Shown one piece after another: positions 20,995 through 30,623 of a DNA stretch of 47,164 nucleotides. Under the pieces are notes generated by a model. The model had not been told where the DNA came from. It made no database searches and saw nothing but the letters and a program-made list of their open reading frames with translations. The DNA is from an uncultured bacterium (GTDB lineage Bacteria; Patescibacteriota; Microgenomatia; UBA1400; PJMF01): contig CAIMNJ010000014.1 of the NCBI GenBank assembly GCA_903842795.1, positions 1-47,164 on the forward strand, given 5' to 3'. A program made the translations under genes and the position numbers. How positions within the stretch are numbered: the stretch's first letter is position 1; every line of letters starts with the position of its first letter.

Positions 20995-22692
20995 TTATTT
21001 CTTCTTAATAATAAACTGAGAAGTTAACACAACAATCTCATCTGGAGTGGGATCATTAGTTGCTGCTTTGTAAGCATCGGCTTCGGAGTCAACTCCTTCC
21101 AAGGCATCAATGTCTGATCTATTTCTATCCTCCCACATCATCTGCTGGTCAGGAGTAACAGCAATATAATAAATGCTGCCACCAACCAGATTTTCAAGTA
21201 CCTCTGTAGTTGCGATAGCCCCAAATTCTAAGTCCATTTTTCCGCCTTCTTCCCCAACTCTCATGCTTCCTTGTGGGCCAATAAGGACTTTGACAGCGTA
21301 AGTGGGCTTACCACTTTCATCTGTTCTAATGAATAACATCTCAAGACAGGAGTAAGGAAATAGACCTCCTTGTACACTGGCTAATTGGACAGGTGTATTG
21401 TCAATAAGAACCACTGGAAGGACATTGGCTTTTCTTTTAAATACATCTGGGTTGGAGTGTTTTCCACCAACTACCATGTCTAAATAATCAGCTACTGTAC
21501 CTTTGGATGGGCCTATTTCTCCTTCTTTTGGCCAGTCAATCAACCCATTTTGGTAATTAGTATTATCTACTACCATGTTCCAATCCACACCTGCAGAGTT
21601 TGGTACGGTAACTAATTCTCCAGTATCTGGATTAACGTATTGTAAATTGCCAGCAGCATCTTGATACAATTCGACAAAGGTGTTGCCAATAACATTAGCA
21701 TCTATTATTTGTTTATTTTGTTCGTAGGTGCCTTTTAGCTCTACCATTTTGTTCTTAGCAACATCGTAATAACTTGTTACTGGATTTTGGTTTTTATCCA
21801 CACCACTAATCCAAACTGAATCTGCACCTCTTCTCTCATTCATACCTGCAATAAAAGCTTTATATTCTTCAGGACTCAGATCACTTGGAAACTCAATACT
21901 GCCATTCATGAAGGCATCAATCTTTTGATCAAATGTCATGACAACTTCAGTGGCAGTTGGACTTGGCTCGGCAGTAACCGTATTGGCTGGAGCAGCAGCT
22001 TCTTGAGTGGGCATGCCACCTACTTCTGTGGCAACTGGAGCGCTAGGATTTGGTACTTCTCCAACTGGTGTGGGGGCAGCCCCGCTGCAAGCAGATAAAA
22101 TAATGCTGAAAATAACACCAATTCCAGCGATTTTAAGCATGCCATTAATTGGGAGACGATTTATTACCCACAATGCTACTGCGCCAGCACCAACTAAGGC
22201 TACTTCAGCTGGAACTTGTGTAAGCAATTTAGCTGTTTCTGCTTGAATCTCTGCAGTGGCTTGGACTTTCTCTAAGGTGGTAGCATGAACTGCTTCTGCT
22301 TGTCCAACTTTAGCTTCAATGGCTTTAAGTATTTGTTCTCTGCCAGTTTTGCCAATCATCTTGTCATAAGCGGCCCAAATTTGTGGTTCGGCTTGCATTC
22401 TGAGATCGGCTCTCATAGCATCTTGGAAAGATTGACGACTCCAGTCGATTAAGCGCTGGTTTTCTTCTGCTTGCTTAGCTCGCTTAAAAGCAGGACCGTG
22501 AGATAAGCCAACTAATTTTTCTTTGTTTCTTAGATCTTGAGGAGTAAAGGCTTTGAGCTCTTCTTTGGGGTTGGCAATATGCTGAGATCTCATGTCAAGA
22601 GTATCTTTATGACCAGTAAAAGCATTGCGAGTGCTCCATCTTGCTTCCAAAGCACCAACTTTTTCTGCACCTAAAAATTCACCTTTTGCCAT
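20995..22692 (-). CDS. Hypothetical membrane protein with internal lipobox-like sequence
   Basis: ~160 aa soluble N-terminus, two hydrophobic segments, then ILSACSG at residues 198-204 and a Pro/Ala/Thr-rich linker and large C-terminal domain. Confidence 0.65.
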   Translation of the reverse strand: MAKGEFLGAEKVGALEARWSTRNAFTGHKDTLDMRSQHIANPKEELKAFTPQDLRNKEKLVGLSHGPAFKRAKQAEENQRLIDWSRQSFQDAMRADLRMQAEPQIWAAYDKMIGKTGREQILKAIEAKVGQAEAVHATTLEKVQATAEIQAETAKLLTQVPAEVALVGAGAVALWVINRLPINGMLKIAGIGVIFSIILSACSGAAPTPVGEVPNPSAPVATEVGGMPTQEAAAPANTVTAEPSPTATEVVMTFDQKIDAFMNGSIEFPSDLSPEEYKAFIAGMNERRGADSVWISGVDKNQNPVTSYYDVAKNKMVELKGTYEQNKQIIDANVIGNTFVELYQDAAGNLQYVNPDTGELVTVPNSAGVDWNMVVDNTNYQNGLIDWPKEGEIGPSKGTVADYLDMVVGGKHSNPDVFKRKANVLPVVLIDNTPVQLASVQGGLFPYSCLEMLFIRTDESGKPTYAVKVLIGPQGSMRVGEEGGKMDLEFGAIATTEVLENLVGGSIYYIAVTPDQQMMWEDRNRSDIDALEGVDSEADAYKAATNDPTPDEIVVLTSQFIIKKK

Positions 22693-22793
22693 ATTATTTT
22701 TACTTTCTTTTGTTGTGTTTTAATAAAAAACAAAAGCTAATAATAACTACTCGATAGCGGAATTATATTCATGTCCTATAACTTAGTCAAATC

Positions 22794-22822
22794 TTGCACT
22801 TGCGCACTAGAGGAGGTATAAT
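22794..22822 (+). promoter_or_regulatory. Predicted sigma70-type promoter for rpmF-nusB-acp-rnc
   Basis: TTGCAC-17 bp-TATAAT. Confidence 0.65.
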
Positions 22823-22859
22823 CTTTCTTTTCTATCCAAATAAATAAAAAAGGAAAAAT

Positions 22860-23015
22860 ATGGGTGCACTACCAAAGAACAAACTTACCAGAGTGGAACA
22901 AGGCAAACGCCGCGCTGCTAACAAAGCTATTATCAAAAAAGATCCAAAAGTTACTGCTATTCCTTTGCACAAACAAGGAATTGTAGCTTCAATGTTGCAA
23001 AAATTAGGTCTATAA
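22860..23015 (+). CDS. rpmF: 50S ribosomal protein L32 (51 aa; below the ORF-track cutoff)
   Basis: Manual translation MGALPKNKLTRVEQGKRRAANKAIIKKDPKVTAIPLHKQGIVASMLQKLGL; L32-like start (MGxLPK.K..R...GKRRA) and upstream AAAGGAAAA; no Cys. Confidence 0.8.
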   Translation: MGALPKNKLTRVEQGKRRAANKAIIKKDPKVTAIPLHKQGIVASMLQKLGL

Positions 23016-23073
23016 AAAGATCTTTTTTGCCTATTGAAAAAAGACTTCTTCTCGCCTAGCCTATTGTTTATCT

Positions 23074-23532
23074 ATGTATTTTTTAGATGATGATGATTTA
23101 GTTAAACATGATGAACGTCACGAACGTCGTGTTTTCTTGATGCAATTGCTCTTTGCTCACACTTTCGAAGCTTCAGATCAGCAATATGCTGATCCAGAGC
23201 TTATTGATGAAGAAAATGCTAAATTGCTTGCTGAAATCAAGCAAGCTGTGCCAGATATTGACGCAGAAATCGCTTTACATGCTCCAGAACGTCCTCTTTC
23301 TGAAATCAATAAAGTTGATTTGGCAGTGATGCGCCTGATTATTTTTGAGAGTCGTTCACAGAAAACTCCCAAGAAAGTTTTGGTGGATGAAGCTGTGGAA
23401 TTAGCCAAAGAATTTGGCTCAGAGACTTCCGCTAAATTTGTAAATGGTGTTTTAGGAAAAATTTTATTTAAAGAAGGTGAAGAGTCTGCCGAGCCAGATG
23501 TAGCCGAGAAAGATCAAGATGGCCAAAATTGA
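23074..23532 (+). CDS. nusB: Transcription antitermination factor NusB
   Basis: HERRVFLMQLLFAHTFE..., EINKVDLAVMRLIIFE, PKKVLVDEAVELAKEFGSETSAKFVNGVLGKI. Confidence 0.9.
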   Translation: MYFLDDDDLVKHDERHERRVFLMQLLFAHTFEASDQQYADPELIDEENAKLLAEIKQAVPDIDAEIALHAPERPLSEINKVDLAVMRLIIFESRSQKTPKKVLVDEAVELAKEFGSETSAKFVNGVLGKILFKEGEESAEPDVAEKDQDGQN

Positions 23533-23797
23533 CCCAGAAGTTTTTAATCGTTTAAGACAATTGTTGACTGAAATTACCGGTAATGATATCGATGAAGTAG
23601 TGCCTGATGCTGATTTGGAAGAAGATTTGGGTCTCAATCTTGATGTTGATTTGAGTCGCTTGGTTAGTAGGGTGAACAAAGAATTTGAAATTGAATTGAA
23701 TGAAAAAGTTGTTTTTAAAGAATTGACCGAAGAATCTCATCAAGCTAGCGTGGCTGAATTGGCCAAATTAGTCTATGATGAATATGAGTTAGGATAG
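23519..23797 (+). CDS. Acyl-carrier-protein-like protein (apparently lacking the phosphopantetheine Ser)
   Basis: 92 aa acidic helical protein; EEDLGLNLDVDLSRLVSRVNKEFEIEL aligns with [21 protein letters not shown] of ACP; adjacent to rnc as in many bacteria. Confidence 0.75.
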   Translation: MAKIDPEVFNRLRQLLTEITGNDIDEVVPDADLEEDLGLNLDVDLSRLVSRVNKEFEIELNEKVVFKELTEESHQASVAELAKLVYDEYELG

Positions 23798-23798
23798 T

Positions 23799-24464
23799 AT
23801 GATTTTGGATTTTAAGAACAAAGAATTGCTCGTTACTGCTCTCTCCCATCGTAGTTCTCTCAACGAAAAATCTCAATCTGGCACCACTGCCATTGAGTCC
23901 AACGAACGCCTAGAATTCTTGGGAGATGCGGTACTGGAGTTGGCTTCCACTCTTTATCTTTACGAGAATAGACCTGATGAAAATGAGGGAAAATTGACCG
24001 CTTACCGCAGTGCTTTGGTGAGAACTGAAACTTTAGCTGCTTTGGCTCGTGAACTCAAGCTTAATGAACAAATGTTTTTGAGCAAAGGTGAGGAGCAAGG
24101 AGGTGGGCGTGAAAATGTGAGTTTATTGGCTGATTTAATGGAGGCAGTGATTGGTGCAATGTATTTGGATCAGGGTTTTGTTGCCGTACAAGCTTTTTTG
24201 GCCACACATTTATTTCCAAAATTTAATGAAATTTTACAAAACAAAAGTTACAAAGATCAAAAAAGTCTTTTGCAAGAAGAAGTTCAGGCAAGATCTTTAA
24301 GCACTCCAGTCTATCAGGTTGTTAAAGCTGTTGGACCTGATCACAATAAGGAATTTACCGTTGAAGTCTTGGTAAATGATGAGGTTTGGGGGGTTGGAGT
24401 TGGTCATAGCAAGCAGACCGCTCAACAAGCTGCTGCGAGCATGGCTCTAAAAAAGATCACTTGA
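23799..24464 (+). CDS. rnc: Ribonuclease III
   Basis: NERLEFLGDAVLELASTLYLY, LLADLMEAVIGAMYLDQG, C-terminal dsRBD. Confidence 0.95.
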   Translation: MILDFKNKELLVTALSHRSSLNEKSQSGTTAIESNERLEFLGDAVLELASTLYLYENRPDENEGKLTAYRSALVRTETLAALARELKLNEQMFLSKGEEQGGGRENVSLLADLMEAVIGAMYLDQGFVAVQAFLATHLFPKFNEILQNKSYKDQKSLLQEEVQARSLSTPVYQVVKAVGPDHNKEFTVEVLVNDEVWGVGVGHSKQTAQQAAASMALKKIT

Positions 24465-24498
24465 GATATTGTGTATTTAAGGGTAAAATATCAACTCT

Positions 24499-24864
24499 AT
24501 GTTAAAAATCAAACTTGCTAGATTCGGTAAAAAACATCAAGCCCACTATCGTATAGTGGTCAACGAGGCTCGTGACAAAAGAGACGGTAGTTATACTGCT
24601 CTAATTGGTCATTATAGTCCTGTAGTTCCAAAGAAATTGGAAATTGATGTTAAAGCCTATGAAGAATGGGTCAAAAAAGGTGCTCAGCCAACTGATACGG
24701 TTGCTGCTCTTTTCAAGCGTTTTCAATCTGGCACTCCTTTCCCAGCCAAAAAAGCCACTCTTTCCAAAAAAGCTAAAGCCAAGGCCAAAGCCGCTGCTGA
24801 AGCTCCAGTAGAAGCTCCAGCCGAAGTTGTCGAAACCAAAGTAGAAGAAACCGTTCAAGCCTAA
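24499..24864 (+). CDS. rpsP: 30S ribosomal protein S16
   Basis: MLKIKLARFGKKHQAHYRIVVNEARDKRDGSYTALIGHYSP; Lys/Ala/Glu-rich tail. Confidence 0.96.
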   Translation: MLKIKLARFGKKHQAHYRIVVNEARDKRDGSYTALIGHYSPVVPKKLEIDVKAYEEWVKKGAQPTDTVAALFKRFQSGTPFPAKKATLSKKAKAKAKAAAEAPVEAPAEVVETKVEETVQA

Positions 24865-24866
24865 TT

Positions 24867-25100
24867 ATGAAAAGTTTACTCGAATTCATTTTGCTTCGCA
24901 TGGTCGAGCATCCAGAAGATTTGGAAATTAATGAAGTTGAGGAAATGGGTTTAACTGTTTATAAGCTTAAACTTCATCCAGATGATATTGGTCGCGTTAT
25001 TGGTCGTGGTGGCAATGTTATAAAAGCCATCCGCAAATTAGCTCAAGTCAGAGCTGTCAAAGATCACTTGCGCATCCGCGTAGTTTTGCAAGAAGAATAA
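24867..25100 (+). CDS. khpA: KH-domain RNA-binding protein (KhpA/YlqC family)
   Basis: LHPDDIGRVIGRGGNVIKAIRKL (GxxG loop), located after rpsP. Confidence 0.9.
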   Translation: MKSLLEFILLRMVEHPEDLEINEVEEMGLTVYKLKLHPDDIGRVIGRGGNVIKAIRKLAQVRAVKDHLRIRVVLQEE

Positions 25101-25115
25101 TTTTTCTCTTATTTC

Positions 25116-25964
25116 TTAATTGACTGTTTCTTCGCTGGAGGTTGTTTCTTCGCTAGGAGTTGCTTCTCCACTTGAAACGTTGAGTTCTTTTTCCAATTGT
25201 TCGACAGTTTGGTTTTGGAGGCCAAAAAGATTACCACGATTGCCTTTAATCACGTCATTTTGTTTTTCTAGGTCGTTGGGAATGAGTCCATTAATATCAC
25301 TAAGGATTTGTCTGTCACTGGCAGCAATATCTGGTAAAGGACTAGTGATGGTTGTTCTGATTGGTTGAGTAAAATAAAAGGTGCGCAAAACCAGATCTGC
25401 TTGAGCATTAGCGTTTTTATCTTCATCAATATTGCGACTAATGGAGATGCTGGTAATGGTACTAATTGGAGTGACTTTTTCGATTAAACTCAAAAACTCT
25501 TGAATTTTCCACAGTTGACCACTCACGCTGAAATCTAAATCTAAGTAATCATATTTTTGATCACTAGTGCTTTTTTTGACTTTGGTGGTATCGGTGGCGA
25601 TTTCTCCAGGATTAAGGGAAAAATTTTTGATAACAACTTCAGTAGTGTTGGCAACATTATTAAGATTGCTTAGCACTTCCAAAAGTGGCTTGTGTGACGG
25701 AAGAACCTTATCAATATCTGAAGCTTGATTGAATTTTGGATCAACTGCCAATTGTTTTAATTGTTCAGCTTTTTCAAAAAATTTAGCCAACTCTTTTTCT
25801 CTAGCTTTTAGATCATTTAAGTCTGCTTTTATTGGAGCAATTTGTTGAATAATTCCAATAAAAAGCATCATTAAACTTAAAACAAAAAACAGAATTTCAA
25901 GCACTAGCTCTTTGCGAGTATTCCAAAAGAGTTTCCAGTTAAAATCACTCTTATTTTCGATCAT
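25116..25964 (-). CDS. pilO: Type IV pilus assembly protein PilO-like
   Basis: Single N-terminal TM, coiled coil then alpha/beta PilO-like domain; last gene of pilM-N-O order. Confidence 0.75.
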   Translation of the reverse strand: MIENKSDFNWKLFWNTRKELVLEILFFVLSLMMLFIGIIQQIAPIKADLNDLKAREKELAKFFEKAEQLKQLAVDPKFNQASDIDKVLPSHKPLLEVLSNLNNVANTTEVVIKNFSLNPGEIATDTTKVKKSTSDQKYDYLDLDFSVSGQLWKIQEFLSLIEKVTPISTITSISISRNIDEDKNANAQADLVLRTFYFTQPIRTTITSPLPDIAASDRQILSDINGLIPNDLEKQNDVIKGNRGNLFGLQNQTVEQLEKELNVSSGEATPSEETTSSEETVN

Positions 25965-26505
25965 CTTTTTTCAATTCTAGTTTTAAAGTTAATTTATAAC
26001 TACCATTTTCAGTTCTAGTTAAGACATTCTTTTCAAGGCTCTGATATTGAGAGCGCAATTCTTTAGAGTCTAAGATGTCGTTGGCATTTTGCAGGAGAAA
26101 AACATTGTCGCTACTTATTTGCAGAATCAATCCACCCTGCTCTTCTTGGTAGCTCATACCAACTATTTCAGCAATGCCGCTAAGAGCATTGGAAAAATAA
26201 TCCATGGCTTCTTGTTTGTTGCTTCTTTTTAGATAAATCTCACTAATTACTTTTAGTTTATTAACAAAAATAAGGTAATTGATTTCGACTTTTTCTTGAG
26301 CAAGAATGCTGTTTTTGTATTCTTGGATTCTTTTTTCAGTGTTGCTAACACGTAGAGTGTTATAAAATTTAAAAGAGAAGGTTGCAACCATTAAGATTGC
26401 TATACCAACCAAAACATAAAGACTAATTTTGAAGATTTTAACATCTCTCTCTTTTTGCTTGTCTTTTTGACTGACGCGATTAGCTAAGAAATTAATATTA
26501 ATCAT
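25951..26505 (-). CDS. pilN: Type IV pilus assembly protein PilN-like
   Basis: MININFLANRVSQKDKQKERDVKIFKISLYVLVGIAILMVATFSFKFY; PilN-type short N-terminus plus TM. Confidence 0.75.
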   Translation of the reverse strand: MININFLANRVSQKDKQKERDVKIFKISLYVLVGIAILMVATFSFKFYNTLRVSNTEKRIQEYKNSILAQEKVEINYLIFVNKLKVISEIYLKRSNKQEAMDYFSNALSGIAEIVGMSYQEEQGGLILQISSDNVFLLQNANDILDSKELRSQYQSLEKNVLTRTENGSYKLTLKLELKKDDRK

Positions 26506-26523
26506 TGCTTGTTTTGGTTTGTT

Positions 26524-27531
26524 TTATAGTTTTCTTGCAACCAAACCCATGCAAACACTAAAACTCAACTGATTCTTATCTGGAATTTGGCCTTTGGCTT
26601 TGGCGAATGGAGCAACTTGTAAGACTTCTAAACCAAGAGCTTGAGTCATTTTTTCGACTAAGCCTTTCATGGCAGCTGGTCCGCCAGAAAGAACTACTCT
26701 TTTGATTTTTTGTTCAGGATGATTTTGAGTAAAAAAACGCACCGCTTTTTGCAAGTCAATGATTAGATTATCAACAACTGGGGAAACAACCTGAATAAGC
26801 TTGCCTTCCATTTGAGCGCTGTCCAGACCATAGTTTTCTTTATATTCTCTTGCCTGATTATTGTCGAGATTGAAACTTTGAGCGATGGCGCTGTCTATTA
26901 ATGAGCTTCCAGTTTTGGAATTAAAAACAAATTCCAAAAGCCCATTTGCTATGACGGCGATATCATTACTGACATTGCCCATTTGCAAAACTATAGTTTC
27001 TGGATCATTGGTCTGAAAATCAAGTGAACGAATAACTGAAAAAATTTGTGTTTCTAACAGAGTGGCTTCTATACCAATATTGAGGAAAACATTGTTAATT
27101 TTTTCGACAATTGATTTACGCGAGCCAACAAGAAGAACCTTCATGGTGGCATCTGGAGTCTTTTTATCTGGTTTTTGTAAAACTTGGTATTGCAATACAA
27201 GATCATTTTTTGGAATTGGAATGGCTTGTTCTGCTTGCCAGCCAATTGCAGAGGCAAGCTCAGCATCATTTAAAAATGGGATTTCGATGACTTTGCTAGT
27301 AACTAAATACTCTGGCAAACTTAAGCGCACGTCACTCTGATCAAGCTTGTAATCATGGAAAATGTTCGAGATTAATTCAGAGAATTGTAAAATTTCTTGG
27401 TCATTTTTGGGTGCAACAATTCCGAGCTTGTTGGGAATTTCAACAGATTTAATAATTGATTGAGATTTGCCATCTTTGGCAACAATCACTTTGATTGAAT
27501 GAGTTCCAATGTCTAGGGCAGTAATTGACAT
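26524..27531 (-). CDS. pilM: Type IV pilus assembly protein PilM
   Basis: MSITALDIGTHSIKVIVAKDGK; actin-like fold motifs; IKRVVLSGGPAAMKGL. Confidence 0.9.
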   Translation of the reverse strand: MSITALDIGTHSIKVIVAKDGKSQSIIKSVEIPNKLGIVAPKNDQEILQFSELISNIFHDYKLDQSDVRLSLPEYLVTSKVIEIPFLNDAELASAIGWQAEQAIPIPKNDLVLQYQVLQKPDKKTPDATMKVLLVGSRKSIVEKINNVFLNIGIEATLLETQIFSVIRSLDFQTNDPETIVLQMGNVSNDIAVIANGLLEFVFNSKTGSSLIDSAIAQSFNLDNNQAREYKENYGLDSAQMEGKLIQVVSPVVDNLIIDLQKAVRFFTQNHPEQKIKRVVLSGGPAAMKGLVEKMTQALGLEVLQVAPFAKAKGQIPDKNQLSFSVCMGLVARKL

Positions 27532-27557
27532 ATCTCTTTGACCTTAATTCAATAAAT

Positions 27558-28355
27558 CTATTTTTGTATACTTCCACCACTAACCAAAGCAAAATCCATA
27601 AATGCGGGTGCACTTGGAATCGATCTTTTTACCTCAATTGCTTTGGCGCTAGAACCATCTGGCATTTGAGCCAAAGAAAGAATGGTGTATTGAGCATTGG
27701 AAATCAAATTGGTAGCAGCGCTTACATGAACATCGCTTCCACGTCCAATTGGGAAAATTCTTAGAAATGATGAGGTATTGTTGCCGCTGGCAACATTAAT
27801 ACTATATTCATATTTGTAAGGATTCATAGTAGATGTATTGGCGGATAGCAGATATTGGTCTGAATAACTAGCACAGTTGCCGACTAAATAATAATTTACA
27901 TCATAATTGCCAGCATCGAGGAAATAGTGGCCAATAAGTAGATTTGCTGCTCCTTGTCCACAGTCTGTTTTGGACCAGTCAATATTGACGGTGCCGGTTT
28001 GACCATCAGCAATTCTAATTTCTAGAGCACTTTTTTCTGCAACAAAGCCATCAAAGCTTTGTTCAGCAGTAATGCTAACTTGATTTAAGTTCGCATCCTC
28101 GAAAGTGAACTCCTCTGGTAAAGTAGCGTTTTGATCGCTTTCGAATTCAAATATATTGCCAAGGGCTTGTTGTACGCCAGATTCGGCAGTACTAAAAACT
28201 CTAGCACTATCTGCTTGAGTTACTGTGCCTTGGCTTTCTTTGATGGTGCGATTGGCAATGGATAAACCAATGACCAAAATAATTGCTGAAATTAGCAAGA
28301 CAATTACACCAACTTGACCAGATTGATTAGAAATTTTACGGATAATTTTTTGCAT
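27558..28355 (-). CDS. PilX-like membrane protein, pilus-operon associated
   Basis: NQSGQVGVIVLLISAIILVIGLSIANRTIKESQGTVTQADSARVFSTAESGVQQAL; directly upstream of pilM. Confidence 0.6.
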   Translation of the reverse strand: MQKIIRKISNQSGQVGVIVLLISAIILVIGLSIANRTIKESQGTVTQADSARVFSTAESGVQQALGNIFEFESDQNATLPEEFTFEDANLNQVSITAEQSFDGFVAEKSALEIRIADGQTGTVNIDWSKTDCGQGAANLLIGHYFLDAGNYDVNYYLVGNCASYSDQYLLSANTSTMNPYKYEYSINVASGNNTSSFLRIFPIGRGSDVHVSAATNLISNAQYTILSLAQMPDGSSAKAIEVKRSIPSAPAFMDFALVSGGSIQK

Positions 28356-28407
28356 GCTAAATCATGATAGCAGAATCTAGGATATGCAATCAAGTTTTAG
28401 TTGATTA

Positions 28408-30489
28408 TTAGTTAGTGGCAGTTTGGATGGTTGATTGTGAATTAACTTTTTCCAGATAATCTTGCAATGGTGAATGATAATCTGGTTCAGTCATTAGTTT
28501 TTTTTGAGCGAGATTGATGATCTCTAAATTGGTCCAAGAAGCAAAGTGTAAATTATTTAATCCACTTTGTTGATAGCCAAGAATATCGCCAGCGCCCCTA
28601 TTTTTTAAGTCAATTTCTGCCAATTTTAACCCATCTTTTTCTTGGCAAAATTTTTGCAATCGATCTTGAGAGTCGCTGTTTGCAGAACTAAACAAAAGAC
28701 AATAACTTTCTTGTCCTTTGCGCCCTACTCTACCTCGCAACTGATGTAAGCTAGAAAGACCAAAACGCTCAGCTGATTGAATGACAATTATGTCTGCATT
28801 TGGCAGATCTACACCAACTTCTACCATTGGAGTGCTAACCAAAATTTGTATTTTTTGTTTGTAAACATTCTCAATAACTTTGGCTTGTTGTTTTTTGTTT
28901 AGTTGAGAGTGCAAAACGTCGATTTCTAACTGTGAATCTTGTTTGATATTTAATTTTTTGTAAATAGTTTTTAGTTCTTTTTTAAGCAATTCCAAGCTAT
29001 CTTTGACGGCAGCCACATTTTCTGTGGCACCATAAGAAGACGGATTGATAAATGGACAGATAATCAAAGCTTGTTTTCTTTCTCCTGTGGTATTTCCCCC
29101 CAAAAGTTCTTTGGCCAGCCACTCAATAGCTTTTTTTTCTTTAGATTTTGGAATAAACCAAGTGGTAGCCATTTTTCTTGAATTTGGCATTTGGTCTAGA
29201 TAGCTCAAGTCTAAATGACTAAAAATACTAAGCATTAAACTTCTAGGAATTGGCGTAGCTGTCATGCTAAGTAAGTGTGGTTGATTTTGATTTTTATCTA
29301 GATACTCATCTAATTGTCGGTGTTTTACTCCAAAGCGTTGCTGTTCATCATAAATAACTAAGCTAGGATTTATTTTTTTGAGGCGATTTAGGATTGAATG
29401 AGTGCCGATATAAAACACACCTTCACTAGTTGTTGACGAGCTAAGCTCTTGTTTCACATCAGAATTAATCAGGCAAAAGCTGATGTTTTTAAAGATTTTG
29501 CTTAGATTTGTGAAATGCTGTTGTGCCAGAATTTTGGTGGGCACGATTAAACAAACGTTTTGGCCATTTTCCACCATAGTAGAGGCAGGGATAGCTGCAA
29601 CTATAGTTTTGCCACTACCCACATCTCCCACCAATAAACGATTCATTGGAGTGGTTTCTTGCAAGTCATTAAAAATTTCTTCTACAGCCTTGTTTTGAGC
29701 AGCAGTTAAAGTAAAAGGCAAGCTTGAAGATGAGTCTATATGCTTTTGTTTTATTGATGTTGGTAAAGAAAAAATTGCATGTTTTTTTTGATGTTCTTTT
29801 TTTGCTTGCTGTGATTTCTGAATGAGACAAATAATTTCTTCTAAAGCTAAATTTTCTCTGGCAGCAATAATTTTATCGATGCTTTCTGGAAAATGAAGGT
29901 CATGAAAAATTTGCTCAAAGTTTCCAGCTTGATGTAGTTTGCCAATAATTTCTGCCAAAATTCTACGCAAATTACCTTGCTTAAAATCAGCAAGCTGAGA
30001 GTAAATGGGGACTAGGCGTCCAGTATGAATTCCTTCAGCATCTTCAGCAACTTTTTCTACCGTAGCCTGCATAAGCGTGTCATCTTTTAAATTGCCAGAA
30101 AAGAAAAAACTCTGACCAACAATCATTCTGTTCTTCAAAAATTTATTATTGAACCAAACACAGTTGATTTGTCCAGTTCCGTCGTAGATTGTGGCCCTAC
30201 TAATCAATAATCTGCCTTTGCGATATTCATTAAATTTGAGCAATTTAGCAAAAGTAGTGACAAAATTAGTTTTAACTTTTTGATTTTCTGTGCTGTTGGC
30301 AAGAGTGGTTTCGGAGGTGGTAAGATTTTTTATTTCAATGATACTTTTAATTGAAGAACGATCCTCGTAGCGCAAAGGAAGAAAAAGCAATAAATCTAAA
30401 ATTTGCTCGATTTGTTCTTTTGCCAAATTTTTTTGTAGGTTTGCACCTATGCCTTTGACCAATAAAACAGAATCTTGCAGCTGATACAT
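28408..30489 (-). CDS. recG: ATP-dependent DNA helicase RecG
   Basis: OB wedge domain, LLVGDVGSGKTIVAA, MTATPIPRSLMLSIF, STPMVEVGVDLPNA, LHQLRGRVGRKGQESYCLL. Confidence 0.95.
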   Translation of the reverse strand: MYQLQDSVLLVKGIGANLQKNLAKEQIEQILDLLLFLPLRYEDRSSIKSIIEIKNLTTSETTLANSTENQKVKTNFVTTFAKLLKFNEYRKGRLLISRATIYDGTGQINCVWFNNKFLKNRMIVGQSFFFSGNLKDDTLMQATVEKVAEDAEGIHTGRLVPIYSQLADFKQGNLRRILAEIIGKLHQAGNFEQIFHDLHFPESIDKIIAARENLALEEIICLIQKSQQAKKEHQKKHAIFSLPTSIKQKHIDSSSSLPFTLTAAQNKAVEEIFNDLQETTPMNRLLVGDVGSGKTIVAAIPASTMVENGQNVCLIVPTKILAQQHFTNLSKIFKNISFCLINSDVKQELSSSTTSEGVFYIGTHSILNRLKKINPSLVIYDEQQRFGVKHRQLDEYLDKNQNQPHLLSMTATPIPRSLMLSIFSHLDLSYLDQMPNSRKMATTWFIPKSKEKKAIEWLAKELLGGNTTGERKQALIICPFINPSSYGATENVAAVKDSLELLKKELKTIYKKLNIKQDSQLEIDVLHSQLNKKQQAKVIENVYKQKIQILVSTPMVEVGVDLPNADIIVIQSAERFGLSSLHQLRGRVGRKGQESYCLLFSSANSDSQDRLQKFCQEKDGLKLAEIDLKNRGAGDILGYQQSGLNNLHFASWTNLEIINLAQKKLMTEPDYHSPLQDYLEKVNSQSTIQTATN

Positions 30490-30509
30490 AATTTTTGGTA
30501 ACTTTTGCT

Positions 30510-30623
30510 TTATCTCTTTGGTATAAAAAGTGCCATGGCGCTAACAATGCTCCCAACAACCATAGCAACAATTGCCAAAATAGCAAAAACGCGTACAAAT
30601 TTTTCTCTTTGATGTCTAGTCAT
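30510..30623 (-). CDS. Small membrane protein (37 aa), hypothetical
   Basis: Manual translation MTRHQREKFVRVFAILAIVAMVVGSIVSAMALFIPKR; one TM; overlaps tyrS 3' end and sits 20 nt before recG. Confidence 0.5.
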   Translation of the reverse strand: MTRHQREKFVRVFAILAIVAMVVGSIVSAMALFIPKR

